Shown: positions 16,300-25,262 of the stretch, one piece after another
Position numbering within the stretch: the first letter of the stretch is position 1
Layout: the number at the start of each line of letters is the position of its first letter
From: Helicobacteraceae bacterium
Lineage (GTDB): Bacteria; Campylobacterota; Campylobacteria; Campylobacterales; Sulfurimonadaceae
Direction of reading: 5' to 3'
DNA: 58,279 bases
Assembly (NCBI GenBank): GCA_947498025.1
Contig: CANMJR010000015.1
Span: 1-58,279, forward strand
Translations under genes and position numbers: made by a program
Notes under the pieces: model-generated
What the model saw: the letters and a program-made list of their open reading frames with translations, nothing else
Databases searched by the model: none
Told to the model about the DNA's origin: nothing

Positions 16300-17294
16300 A
16301 TCAGCTCATCTTCTCTATAATCTTTTGAAGCAACTTTACCGATTATCTCATCCCATTTCATTGGACTTATTCCGGTTCCCGGTCTTTTTACCGTTATATT
16401 TTCTTCGCTGAAAATCTCGCCCTTTTTTATCTCTTTTTTTGCGACAATTGATTTTCTTGAGATATTTATATTTTTGCTCTCGCTCTTACTTGGAGTTTTT
16501 ATGCCGCTGCCTAGAGCTTTTTCTATATTTCGGATTGCTTTGACCATGGCTATCAGTTCATGCGGTTCGAGAGAGGCTTTATGGTCGGGACCTTCCATGG
16601 TGTTGTCGAGGGTAAAATGTTTTTCGATGCACTCCGCACCGAGTGCAACCGCGGCAATATCGACCTCTATTCCCAAAGTATGGTCGCTGTATCCGCATGC
16701 CACGCCTAGAGTATCTCTTATGGTTACCATTGCGTTAAGATTCACATCCTCCATCGGGGTCGGGTACTCCGTGTTTGCATGAAGCACGGTAATATTCTCT
16801 TTCTTTGTGCCAGAGTAGGTTAGTATAGCCAGAGCGTCCGCAATCTCATCCATATTTGCCATACCTGTTGATAAAATCACTTTTTTATTCAAAGCGCCGA
16901 TTTTTCGTAAATAAGGGAGGTTTGTTATTTCTCCGCTTGGAATTTTAAATATCTTTAATCCCAAATTATGAAGCAAATCCACACTGTCCAAATCAAAGGG
17001 GGTGGAGAGAAACATTATATTTTTTTCTTCGCAGTAGGCCATCAGTTCATGGTGTGTTGAAACGCCCAGTTCCAGCTTTTTTATCATCTCAAACTGGCTC
17101 TCATTCGCATCTGTTGTACTTTTTTGGTACTCGGCTTTCTGCGCTGTTTTGCTCACAAGATTTTCTGTTTTAAAAGTCTGAAATTTTACGGCATCCGCAC
17201 CGGCAAGAGCTGCTACATCGATGAGTTTTTTGGCTAACTCGGTGCTGCCGTTATGGTTCACTCCTGCCTCTGCAATGATAAACACTCTTTTCAT
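16296..17294 (-). CDS. legI: N,N'-diacetyllegionaminate synthase (NeuB family)
   Basis: A 332-residue NeuB-type synthase that condenses the 2,4-diacetamido-trideoxymannose with phosphoenolpyruvate. The TIM-barrel part starts FIIAEAGVNHNGS with GADAVKFQTF, IPSGEITN and GYSDHTLG. The C-terminal SAF (antifreeze-like) domain is residues ~270-332, beginning RKSIVAKKEIKKGE. Legionaminate rather than sialate or pseudaminate synthase is favoured by the adjacent legB, legC, legH and legG. It overlaps legH at the start and legG at the end. Confidence 0.87.
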   Translation of the reverse strand: MKRVFIIAEAGVNHNGSTELAKKLIDVAALAGADAVKFQTFKTENLVSKTAQKAEYQKSTTDANESQFEMIKKLELGVSTHHELMAYCEEKNIMFLSTPFDLDSVDLLHNLGLKIFKIPSGEITNLPYLRKIGALNKKVILSTGMANMDEIADALAILTYSGTKKENITVLHANTEYPTPMEDVNLNAMVTIRDTLGVACGYSDHTLGIEVDIAAVALGAECIEKHFTLDNTMEGPDHKASLEPHELIAMVKAIRNIEKALGSGIKTPSKSESKNINISRKSIVAKKEIKKGEIFSEENITVKRPGTGISPMKWDEIIGKVASKDYREDELI

Positions 17295-17863
17295 TTCAGA
17301 ACACTCCCCGCTTTTATAAATCCATGCGCCGTAGCATACTCCCGCATCACCGCGCCGCTTCCAAAAAAACTGTTCTCTTTTACGGTTGCTCCGCCGTTTA
17401 TAATCGCACCCGTGGAGATATGAACGAAATCTTCAATAACCGCGTCATGTTCAATCAAAGCCTTAGAATTTATAATACAGTTTTTGCCGACTTTGGCATG
17501 TGGATTTATAAGAACATGGTGCATAATCACGCTTCCTTCATCCACAAATGCATGTTTTGAGACATACGCCAAAGGTGAGATAATAGTCGGCATGTGGAAA
17601 TTCAACTCTTTTAAAAGTTGAAAAAGTTTTACTCTTATTTCGTTCGATTTTATATGCCCGACAGTGATGATTGCATGTGAAAATTTTTGTCTTAAATCTT
17701 TCAAATCTTCGTCGCAACCGATGATTTTATAGCCCAAAACTTCGCTGCCTATAAGCTCTCTTTTATCGATTACTCCGGCAATTTTGTATCTTTTTTCCTG
17801 TTCAATCACATCAATAACGCTTTTGCAGTGACCGCCGCCGCCGATGAGTAAAATCTCTTCCAT
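17291..17863 (-). CDS. legH: N-acetyltransferase, LegH/PglD/NeuD family
   Basis: A 190-residue acetyltransferase. An N-terminal Rossmann-like sugar-nucleotide domain (LLIGGGGHCKSVIDVI) is followed by a left-handed beta-helix of hexapeptide repeats from about residue 90. The catalytic His is probably within IEHDAVIEDFVHIS. It is expected to acetylate the 4-amino group made by LegC. Its start overlaps the legC stop (TAATG) and its end overlaps legI. Confidence 0.82.
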   Translation of the reverse strand: MEEILLIGGGGHCKSVIDVIEQEKRYKIAGVIDKRELIGSEVLGYKIIGCDEDLKDLRQKFSHAIITVGHIKSNEIRVKLFQLLKELNFHMPTIISPLAYVSKHAFVDEGSVIMHHVLINPHAKVGKNCIINSKALIEHDAVIEDFVHISTGAIINGGATVKENSFFGSGAVMREYATAHGFIKAGSVLK

Positions 17864-19002
17864 TATATCCTCACACTGCTAGGGATATTCACAACTTTCT
17901 CTTCTAAATATTTTGAGTTACTTAAATCAAAATATTGACATGTTTTAAACATCTCAAGCTCATTCATAAGCCGCCAGATTGGGCGTGTCATAACGCCTTT
18001 TTTGTTCGTAAACTTCAAAAATGCATCTCTCTCTTTTTTATCTTTGAGCAGAACTGCCTGAAGCCAGTAGTTTGACTGTGCATCTTTTGGCTCTTCTATA
18101 AATTTTATATCGGCAGATTTTCTGAAAAACTCCGCATATTCACATGATAGAGCTCTTTTATTTTCTAAAAAACTATCCAGTTGTTCAAGTTGAGCAACAA
18201 GCAGTGCGGCGTTTAGATTCGGCATGCGGTAGTTGTAACCGATTGCATCATGAACAAACTCATAGGCATGTGGAATTTTTGCGGTTGTCGTGAGATGTTT
18301 TGCTCTTTTTGCCAAGAGTTCATCATCGGTAACTATCACTCCGCCGCCGCCTGAAGTGATGATTTTATTGCCGTTAAAACTAAAAGCCCCAAGCTTGCCG
18401 AAAGTGCCTGTGTGCTTCTTTTTATAGTAGCTACCAAGGCTCTCCGCCGCGTCTTCAATCAGTTCGATATGCCAAGTGTCGCAGATATTTTTGATTTGCT
18501 CAATGCGGCATGGATGACCGAAAGTGTGCATCGGCACACACGCTTTTATGGTTTTGCCTGTCGTTTTATTGATACATTTATTATCTCTAATTTCGCCATG
18601 CATTTTCAAAAAATTCTCTAAAGAAGCAGGGCTTAACCCCATCGTATCCAAATCCACATCCACAAAAACCGGTTTTGCACCGCAGTAGCTTATGGCGTTG
18701 CATGTGGCTATAAAAGTGAGCGGCTGCGTTATCACTTCATCGCCATGTTCCACACCTGCCAAAATGAGTGCAATGTGCAATGCTGCCGTGCCGTTTACCG
18801 TAGCAACTGCATATTTTGAGCCTACTTTGAGGGCAAACTCTTTTTCAAAACTATCCACAAATTTCCCCACACTTGAGACAAAAGTAGAGTCGATGCAGTC
18901 GTTGAGATACTTCTTTTCATTCCCAAAAAAACGGGGTTCATGCAGGGGAATAAACTCTTTGGTGTTAAAAGTTTTTTGAATGAAATCTACTATTTTTTGC
19001 AT
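17863..19002 (-). CDS. legC: Sugar aminotransferase LegC (DegT/DnrJ/EryC1)
   Basis: About 379 residues. A PLP-dependent aminotransferase that puts the 4-amino group on the 4-keto sugar from LegB. The internal-aldimine Lys is in AFSFNGNKIITSGGGG; EDAAESLGSYY and NYRMPNLNAAL are family motifs. I start at the ATG at 19002, one base after the legB stop; the frame is open to 19041 but that would lie inside legB. The N-terminus HEPRFFGNEKKYL matches the LegC type. Confidence 0.86.
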   Translation of the reverse strand: MQKIVDFIQKTFNTKEFIPLHEPRFFGNEKKYLNDCIDSTFVSSVGKFVDSFEKEFALKVGSKYAVATVNGTAALHIALILAGVEHGDEVITQPLTFIATCNAISYCGAKPVFVDVDLDTMGLSPASLENFLKMHGEIRDNKCINKTTGKTIKACVPMHTFGHPCRIEQIKNICDTWHIELIEDAAESLGSYYKKKHTGTFGKLGAFSFNGNKIITSGGGGVIVTDDELLAKRAKHLTTTAKIPHAYEFVHDAIGYNYRMPNLNAALLVAQLEQLDSFLENKRALSCEYAEFFRKSADIKFIEEPKDAQSNYWLQAVLLKDKKERDAFLKFTNKKGVMTRPIWRLMNELEMFKTCQYFDLSNSKYLEEKVVNIPSSVRI

Positions 19003-19003
19003 C

Positions 19004-20191
19004 TTACATCTTTCCATCAAGATATTTGCCGGTTTCCACATGCCCGAAGTTCGGAATTAGAGCGAAAAATTCTCGTACAATATCCTCTTTTGTCCATTCA
19101 AGGATTCGTTTATAGTAATGCATCGTATCTTGAAAATCATTGAGCTTCTCTTCATTAAAAACAGCTTCGTTTTTTATAACTCCGATGGACTCAAATCTGT
19201 CCATATCCAAAACCTCTTTTTCTGTAAAAAACTCTTCAAAATCTTTTTCGCCTGTTGTATCACTCGAAGTAAACAAACAAGGCCATTTTTTTTCATCGGG
19301 CAGTGTGTGACAAAGCTCTCTCGCTTCATCCTCGTCTTTGCACAAATAAGGCTCATATCCCAAATCTTTTAAATACTGAACTGCTATGTCGGCAAATGAG
19401 ATAAGGTGCAGGCTATCGTCGAGTTTTGGAAAAAATATATCACGGTTTTGTCCAAAAATGCAGCTCATCAGGCATAACTCTCCGCTCTCCTGAGGGGTTA
19501 TAAAGTAGCGTTTTATATCGTTTGGTGCGACAATCGGCTGTCTTTTTTGAATGCGCTGATTGAAGCTATGCAGAAGCGAGCCGTCACTAAAGGCGACATT
19601 GGCAAATCTGGCGGTTGAGATGTTAATTTGCAAAGAGCGACGCATCAAAAACATCTCCATGATTCTTTTACTTGCACCCATCATGTTTACGGGGTTTGCG
19701 GCTTTGTCCGTGCTTACACAAAAATATTTTTTAGTGCCATTGTTTATGGAGTGTTGCAGAGTTTTATCTGTGTTGAAAATATTTACATCAATCATCCGCA
19801 TCAGAGTAAAAGCATCTTTTTCGCTTCTTACATGTTTAAGTGCCGAGAGGTTTAAGACAAAGTCATATTTGCCGTCACCTTTTATAAAAGCGTCATATTC
19901 AACACTTCCAACATCAAGTGCGAAAGTGGCAAAATCTCCGTCAATATAACCGATTGAGCTTCGTATGTCACGCACCAATTCGACCATGTTGTTCTCAGAA
20001 ATATCAACAACATGGAGCTTTTTCGGGTTTCGTTTAAATATCTCTTTAGTAACTGCCTGCCCGATAGTTCCTGCACCGCCGATGACTAAAAAAGTGGATG
20101 AAGAGACAACCGAGAAAAGCTCTTTTTCCTTTGTTTTCATATCATCATAAAAAAGCTCTCTGTTTCTACCAATTAAATGTAATATATTCAC
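19004..20191 (-). CDS. legB: NAD-dependent UDP/GDP-GlcNAc 4,6-dehydratase LegB
   Basis: A 395-residue extended short-chain dehydrogenase. The N-terminal NAD motif is VIGGAGTIGQAV. The active-site stretch STDKAANPVNMMGASKR has Met where classical members have Tyr (the S-M-K type of FlaA1-like dehydratases). It makes the 4-keto-6-deoxy sugar that starts the legionaminic-acid route. The start codon is GTG with AGAGAG 5 nt upstream. It is the first gene of the nine-gene minus-strand operon and is divergent from fliD. Confidence 0.86.
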   Translation of the reverse strand: MNILHLIGRNRELFYDDMKTKEKELFSVVSSSTFLVIGGAGTIGQAVTKEIFKRNPKKLHVVDISENNMVELVRDIRSSIGYIDGDFATFALDVGSVEYDAFIKGDGKYDFVLNLSALKHVRSEKDAFTLMRMIDVNIFNTDKTLQHSINNGTKKYFCVSTDKAANPVNMMGASKRIMEMFLMRRSLQINISTARFANVAFSDGSLLHSFNQRIQKRQPIVAPNDIKRYFITPQESGELCLMSCIFGQNRDIFFPKLDDSLHLISFADIAVQYLKDLGYEPYLCKDEDEARELCHTLPDEKKWPCLFTSSDTTGEKDFEEFFTEKEVLDMDRFESIGVIKNEAVFNEEKLNDFQDTMHYYKRILEWTKEDIVREFFALIPNFGHVETGKYLDGKM

Positions 20192-20268
20192 GATAGCTCT
20201 CTTATAAAAAATAGTATTTGTATATCTGATAGTAGCAAATTAAGTACCATTAAATTTTTGCATGTTAT

Positions 20269-20295
20269 TCAAAAATTAATGAAATTTACCGATAT
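20269..20295 (+). promoter_or_regulatory. Likely sigma-28 promoter of fliD
   Basis: ACCGATAT at 20288-20295 is a close match to the FliA -10 box. The -35 region at the correct distance (20269-20276) is only a moderate match to TAAAGTTT. The gap to fliD is about 43 nt. The call rests mainly on the -10 box and on fliD being a late flagellar gene. Confidence 0.55.
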
Positions 20296-20337
20296 AATAT
20301 TTAATAAAAATAATAGTTATGAGAAAAAGGATTTATT

Positions 20338-21720
20338 ATGGGTATCAGTTCACTTGGCGTGGGTTCAAGTATTTTAACACAGGATGTTTTAGACCAGTTA
20401 AGAAAGGCTGACGATGCTAAGTTTGTTACGCCCGTGACTTTAAATATAGCGAACGAGGGTGATAAAAAAGGCGTCTTGGAAACCGTCAAGGCTAGTATGA
20501 AAAATCTTATAGATAGTCTTACTGAGATTAAAAGCCAAACTCTTTATGATGAGAGAAAATCTGTAGTTACAGGTACTTCTGTGGCTGTTACTACTAGTGC
20601 AAATACCGATCTTCAGGATTTTAGCTTGGAAGTTGTAAATTTGGCTACAAAACAGATAGAACAATCGGGTTCGTTTGCATCCAATACAACTACCATCGCA
20701 ACCGGTGCGGGGAGTATGAACATGAATATTGATGGACAAAATTTTGCTATAGCTTATGATGCAACGACAACTTTGGATGGTTTTAAAAAGCTTATCAATG
20801 ATGCTGCCGGCGATAAAGTGGATGCAACGGTAGTTCAGATAGCTAGCGGTGACTATCGTCTTTTTATAAGTTCGGTAGGCACAGGTACAACGCAAAATAT
20901 TACAATGACAGACACTACAGGTAATCTTTCACCTGCTGCTTCTACCGCCCTGACTACTGCTTTTGACGGGGCTCCGATTCAAACGGGTGTTGCGGCAAAC
21001 CTAAAATTTAATGGGCAGGCGATAACGCGGCAGAGCAATACGGTAGATGACTTAATAACGGGGCTAAAAATAACTCTAAAAGAGGTCGGGACATCGAGTG
21101 TAAGCGTGCAACAAAATCGTGATACAATCTTAACTAAGATGGATAGTTTTGTAAGCAAGTATAATGAAACGATTACAGAACTCGGTAAGGTGACTAAGCA
21201 AAGTACAGACTCTAAAGTAAGAGGTATATTTGCAAGTGAGAGCACCATAAAGGGCATGAGCAGAGTAGTTTCTGATATGTTTGCTTCTATCAGCGGCACT
21301 TCCGGAACGATGAATGATTATGGGTTTGATGTAGATAAAAGCGGAAAACTGTCTCTGAATAAAACTACTTTTGGGGCGAAGATGGATGCAAGTGCTGCAA
21401 ATGTTGAGGCATTTTTCGCAGGTGGAACTTTTACAAATGCAGATGCAAGCACGGTTGAAGTGACCGGAGCATTTGATGCATATGCTACACAAATAGAGGG
21501 ATATACTAATTTTAACAACACTCTAGATCAGTTAAAAACTTCGATAACGGATAAAATTAAAACATTAGAAACTAGAAAAACCTCGGAAACAAAAAGATTA
21601 GATGATAGATATGCGATAATGAAAAAACAGTATACTGCTTATGATTCGATTATCAGCAAGATTAATTCAGCATCATCTATGTTTACGCAGATGGCTAATT
21701 CTAACAGTTCTAGTAATTAA
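20338..21720 (+). CDS. fliD: Flagellar filament cap protein FliD (HAP2)
   Basis: A 460-residue filament cap protein. The N-terminus MGISSLGVGSSILTQDVLDQL is the FliD D0 helix. The middle is Ser/Thr/Gly-rich beta structure. The C-terminal helix (about residues 385-460, DQLKTSITDKIKTLETRK and onward) is coiled-coil. It caps the growing filament and folds flagellin outside the cell. The AAAGGA ribosome site is 9 nt upstream. fliS follows, the usual fliD-fliS order. Confidence 0.93.
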   Translation: MGISSLGVGSSILTQDVLDQLRKADDAKFVTPVTLNIANEGDKKGVLETVKASMKNLIDSLTEIKSQTLYDERKSVVTGTSVAVTTSANTDLQDFSLEVVNLATKQIEQSGSFASNTTTIATGAGSMNMNIDGQNFAIAYDATTTLDGFKKLINDAAGDKVDATVVQIASGDYRLFISSVGTGTTQNITMTDTTGNLSPAASTALTTAFDGAPIQTGVAANLKFNGQAITRQSNTVDDLITGLKITLKEVGTSSVSVQQNRDTILTKMDSFVSKYNETITELGKVTKQSTDSKVRGIFASESTIKGMSRVVSDMFASISGTSGTMNDYGFDVDKSGKLSLNKTTFGAKMDASAANVEAFFAGGTFTNADASTVEVTGAFDAYATQIEGYTNFNNTLDQLKTSITDKIKTLETRKTSETKRLDDRYAIMKKQYTAYDSIISKINSASSMFTQMANSNSSSN

Positions 21721-21812
21721 AGTTTTAGTAAAAGAAAGCTAAAGAAAAAGGTTTAGATGTCGATGTACATGGCATGAATAAATCTAATCAAAACAATAAA
21801 AAAGGGTCCCAA

Positions 21813-22187
21813 ATGTATGGCAATGTAGCTCATGATATTTACGCGCAAAACAATCTTGGAATAGAATCTCCGGCTAAACTTATAGAAATGTTATATGAGG
21901 GTGTTCTTCGTTTTAATGCGCAGGCAAAAAAATCAATCAAAGATGAAAACATTGAAAAAAGAGTCTATTGGATAAACCGTTCTATTTCAATTATTACAGA
22001 GCTTATTTCCATTTTAGATATTTCTCAGGGCAGAGTGGCCGAGTATTTGGAAGGTCTTTATAATTATGAGATACAGCTTTTGAACAGTGCGGGATTTACA
22101 AACGATGTAACAAAGATTGACGAAGTAAGTAATGTATTTAAAGGTCTTTTAGACGCATGGCGAGAAAGCACGAATGTGGCTAACTAA
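21813..22187 (+). CDS. fliS: Flagellin export chaperone FliS
   Basis: A 124-residue cytoplasmic chaperone that binds the C-terminal helix of flagellin. The four-helix family pattern is visible in SPAKLIEMLYEGVLRF and the helix around ISIITELISILD. The frame is open from 21774, but the ATG at 21813 has AAGGG about 7 nt upstream, begins MYGNVAHDIYAQN like other FliS proteins, and gives the usual length. Confidence 0.9.
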   Translation: MYGNVAHDIYAQNNLGIESPAKLIEMLYEGVLRFNAQAKKSIKDENIEKRVYWINRSISIITELISILDISQGRVAEYLEGLYNYEIQLLNSAGFTNDVTKIDEVSNVFKGLLDAWRESTNVAN

Positions 22188-22428
22188 ACTTAAAATAGCC
22201 ATAATAGAGAAGAATGCAGAGTCGTTAGATAAGCTTTTGGATGCTATTCCAGAGCTTACAGAAAAAACAGAAATAGAAGAGGCAATCTATCTTTTGGAAG
22301 AAGCTCGTCGAACATTTAGCGGATTAAAAGATGAGGTGCTCAAATCTATGAATCAGATTCAAAAAAACCTGCAATTCTTACGCTCAACCGATATTCCGAC
22401 ATCACGTAACCTTGACATGATGTCATAG
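22174..22428 (+). CDS. Small helical protein downstream of fliS (FliT-like position)
   Basis: An 84-residue protein predicted to be nearly all helix and rich in Glu/Lys (LEEARRTFSGLKDEVLKSMNQ). It overlaps fliS by 14 bp, so it is co-translated. Size, helicity and place match a FliT-type chaperone for FliD, but I see no diagnostic sequence, so this is positional inference. Its stop overlaps the convergent SDR gene by 6 bp. Confidence 0.7.
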   Translation: MWLTKLKIAIIEKNAESLDKLLDAIPELTEKTEIEEAIYLLEEARRTFSGLKDEVLKSMNQIQKNLQFLRSTDIPTSRNLDMMS

Positions 22429-23118
22429 CTTTTTTTTAGAAATCCCGAAATTTAAACTTCTGATGGTATAGTCGCTCACAACTGCACCCTTTCTCATGCT
22501 AATTATATGTTCTACCGCGTCGGCAATATCTGAGACCAAGAGTTTCTCCTCCTCTTTAATACTTGTTTCAAATCTGAGTTCATTATAAAATGCGGTCTCA
22601 GTCATGTCGGGATTTATATTGCTTATGCTGAGTCCGCTTTTTCTTGTCTCTTCAAAGAGAGAATCACTAAATGCTTTTAATCCAGCCTTTGTTGCGCTGT
22701 AAACACCGGCAAATTTACTCGCTCTTATCGCTTCAATAGAGTTGATATTGATGAGATAGCCACAGTTTTGTTTCAAATCTCTTAAAAGTGCATTTGTAAG
22801 AAGCATCGGCGCAGTTAGATTTAAAAAGGTCATGTCGGAGATAATTCTTGTACTTAGCTCCTCATGCGGTTCAAACTTACCGAATCCGGCGCAGTTGATG
22901 AGCATGCAAACACTCTCTTTTTTCAGAGCGTCACATGCTAAAAGTGTTGAAACTTCATCCGATAAATCTGCTTGCAACGGAGTAAAATTTTCACTCTCAA
23001 ACGACTCTTTCTTTACGCTTCTGCTGATACCGATAACTCTATATCCAAGCGACAAAAGTCGCAAAGAAATTTCTCTTCCCATGCCGCTGCTAGCACCCGT
23101 AACTACTGCTGTTTTCAC
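22423..23118 (-). CDS. Short-chain dehydrogenase/reductase
   Basis: A 231-residue classical SDR. The cofactor motif TGASSGMGREI is at residues 7-17. INCAG and the active-site Ser followed by YSATKAG (Tyr-x-x-x-Lys) are intact. The basic residues after the second strand (ISRSVKK) suggest NADP. The start is a GTG with AAGG upstream. The substrate is unknown. It stands alone, divergent from the HAD gene. Confidence 0.85.
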   Translation of the reverse strand: MKTAVVTGASSGMGREISLRLLSLGYRVIGISRSVKKESFESENFTPLQADLSDEVSTLLACDALKKESVCMLINCAGFGKFEPHEELSTRIISDMTFLNLTAPMLLTNALLRDLKQNCGYLININSIEAIRASKFAGVYSATKAGLKAFSDSLFEETRKSGLSISNINPDMTETAFYNELRFETSIKEEEKLLVSDIADAVEHIISMRKGAVVSDYTIRSLNFGISKKKL

Positions 23119-23175
23119 TCTAAAACCTTATAAAAAATTACTTCTTACGCATTATACTTTAGATATACTTTCAAC

Positions 23176-23994
23176 ATGAAAAACATATACATAACAGACC
23201 TTGACCACACATTTTTGAGAAATGATTTATCTCTAAGCGATTATACTAAAACTATTTGGAATGCAAAAGCGGACTCCGCACTGCTTAGTGTTGCAACTGC
23301 CAGAACTTATAAAAAAACAGTGCAGTTTTTAAGGGGCATCCATGTAAATACTCCTATGATTCTTCTTGACGGTGCATTAATTGCTACGATAGAGGGAAAG
23401 ATAATAGAGACAAAGTTTATAACGCAAGAGGTTGCAGACACCATTATAGACGAGGGCGGCAAGTTTGGAATTTACCCTTTTGTTTTGGCTTTGGCTGACC
23501 AAAATCTGAATGAAGCTTTCCTTTACTCTTCTATTTTAAATGAGCATCAAAAGAGTGTTTTAACTAGATACTCTCAGGATGACAACCTTCAAGAGTGCCA
23601 AAATCTCAGAGCGATGCGTGACAACTTTAAGATTGTTTACATGGGAGAAGAGCAGTTATTACGAAATCTTGAAAAACATTTAAAGCAGATGTTTGGTGAT
23701 ACTCTCAAGTTTATTTTGGCACCCGAGGCGTATGTTGGATGTTACTTTTTGACAGTTCTACATAAAAATGCGGATAAGTCGCATGGTATTTTGAGCGTAA
23801 GCGAGCAGAGCAATTTTGAGCTCACAAATCTTACGGTTTTTGGAGATAACTTCAATGATTTGGGAATGTTTGAGTTGGCACAAACTGCGGTAGCTGTGGC
23901 AAATGCCCAAGAAGAGGTGAAAAAGTTTGCCGATATTGTTCTGCCACACACAAACGATGAAGACGGCGTGGCTAAATATTTAGAAGGAGTATAG
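23176..23994 (+). CDS. HAD-superfamily hydrolase (Cof/IIB type)
   Basis: A 272-residue HAD phosphatase. The nucleophile motif DLDHTFLRN (Asp8, Asp10) and the distal metal motif GDNFNDLGMF are both present. The large C2 cap between them, beginning near residue 80, is that of Cof-type sugar-phosphate or cofactor phosphatases. It is followed at once by a sugar transporter and a mutarotase, so a sugar phosphate is the likely substrate. Confidence 0.83.
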   Translation: MKNIYITDLDHTFLRNDLSLSDYTKTIWNAKADSALLSVATARTYKKTVQFLRGIHVNTPMILLDGALIATIEGKIIETKFITQEVADTIIDEGGKFGIYPFVLALADQNLNEAFLYSSILNEHQKSVLTRYSQDDNLQECQNLRAMRDNFKIVYMGEEQLLRNLEKHLKQMFGDTLKFILAPEAYVGCYFLTVLHKNADKSHGILSVSEQSNFELTNLTVFGDNFNDLGMFELAQTAVAVANAQEEVKKFADIVLPHTNDEDGVAKYLEGV

Positions 23995-23995
23995 T

Positions 23996-25261
23996 TTGAG
24001 CGAAAAGTCAACAATCCTGCCGATGGTTATTATCGGTACGCTCTTTTTTATATTCGGTTTTGTCACATGGCTCAATGGTTCGTTAATACCCTTTTTAAAT
24101 GTTATATGCGATTTAACAGAGTTTCAATCGCTCTTTGTTACCTTCGCTTTTTACATAGCATACACTGTTATGGCCCTGCCGATGTCCTTTGTTTTAGAAA
24201 AAATGGGATACAAAAATGCGATGGCAATCGGTTTGGGCATAATGGTCATTGGGAGTCTCCTCTTTATTCCTGCTGCTTTGGGCGCAAACTATGCACTCTT
24301 TTTGTTGGCACTTTTTACTCTCGGAACAGGACTCACAACGCTACAAACTGCTTCAAACCCTTATGTGGTTTTGACAGGTCCAATAGAGAGTGCTGCCATG
24401 CGAATAAGCATTATGGGGCTTATAAACAAGAGTGCCGGGGTTTTGGTTCCTTTAGTTTTTACGGCTCTGATTCTCTCCGATATTCCAAATCTTTTGTATG
24501 TTGAACTTTCAGCAGCAGATATTGAAGCCTTGGCACATAGATTGATTGTGCCCTATCTTCTTATGGCAGTTGTACTTAGTTTTCTGATTCTTTTGATAAA
24601 GTTTTCATCGCTTCCAGAACTTGAGTGCCATGAGGAGCATGAAGATAAAGAGAGCATCTTTCACTTTCCACGGGTAATTTTAGGTGCAGCAGCACTCTTT
24701 TTTTATGTAGGCATAGAAGTCATTGCAGGTGATACAATAGGGCTTTACGGGCAGAGTTTAGGAGTAGAAAATGCGACGGCTCTCACCTCCTACACTATGG
24801 CTTTTATGGTTTCCGGTTATCTCATCGGGGTTTTATTTATACCCAAATTTCTCTCACAAAAAACGGCATTAATGGGTTCTGCTATTTTTGGAATTTTATT
24901 TTTGCTGGGAGTCGCTTTTAGCTCAAGCAGCAGCAGTGAGGTTTCAGAAATTTTATGGGGATGGAGCGGAATTCCCACTCTTCCAAACAGTGTGGCTTTT
25001 GTGGCACTTTTGGGCTTTGCAAATGCCCTCGTTTGGCCGACTATCTGGCCCTTAGCACTCGAAGGCTTAGGAAAATATACTGCACAAGGAAGCGCCCTCC
25101 TCATTATGGCAATAGCCGGAGGGGCAGTTCTCCCGCTTTTATTTGGAAAAATTTCCCAACTGAGCGGAGACATGCAGTTCACCTATCTTATTGGCGTAGT
25201 CAGCTATCTCTTTATATTTATGTATGCTTTCAAATGGCACAAAATGAGCTCGTGGAGCTGA
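23996..25261 (+). CDS. MFS sugar symporter (FucP/GluP family)
   Basis: A 421-residue 12-TM transporter of the fucose/glucose-galactose MFS group. Signs are the N-terminal FIFGFVTWLNGSLIPF, with the family's Asn-Gly in TM1, and LGTGLTTLQTASNPYV in TM4. The start is a TTG with GGAG 6-7 nt upstream, one base after the HAD stop. It takes up a hexose or related sugar with protons. The operon with a HAD phosphatase and mutarotase suggests sugar uptake and processing, unusual in mostly autotrophic Campylobacterota. Confidence 0.85.
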   Translation: MSEKSTILPMVIIGTLFFIFGFVTWLNGSLIPFLNVICDLTEFQSLFVTFAFYIAYTVMALPMSFVLEKMGYKNAMAIGLGIMVIGSLLFIPAALGANYALFLLALFTLGTGLTTLQTASNPYVVLTGPIESAAMRISIMGLINKSAGVLVPLVFTALILSDIPNLLYVELSAADIEALAHRLIVPYLLMAVVLSFLILLIKFSSLPELECHEEHEDKESIFHFPRVILGAAALFFYVGIEVIAGDTIGLYGQSLGVENATALTSYTMAFMVSGYLIGVLFIPKFLSQKTALMGSAIFGILFLLGVAFSSSSSSEVSEILWGWSGIPTLPNSVAFVALLGFANALVWPTIWPLALEGLGKYTAQGSALLIMAIAGGAVLPLLFGKISQLSGDMQFTYLIGVVSYLFIFMYAFKWHKMSSWS

Positions 25262-25262
25262 C

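Noticed and set aside
22174-22428. Firm naming as fliT
   Set aside because: Only size, helix content and place agree; no diagnostic sequence was recognised.
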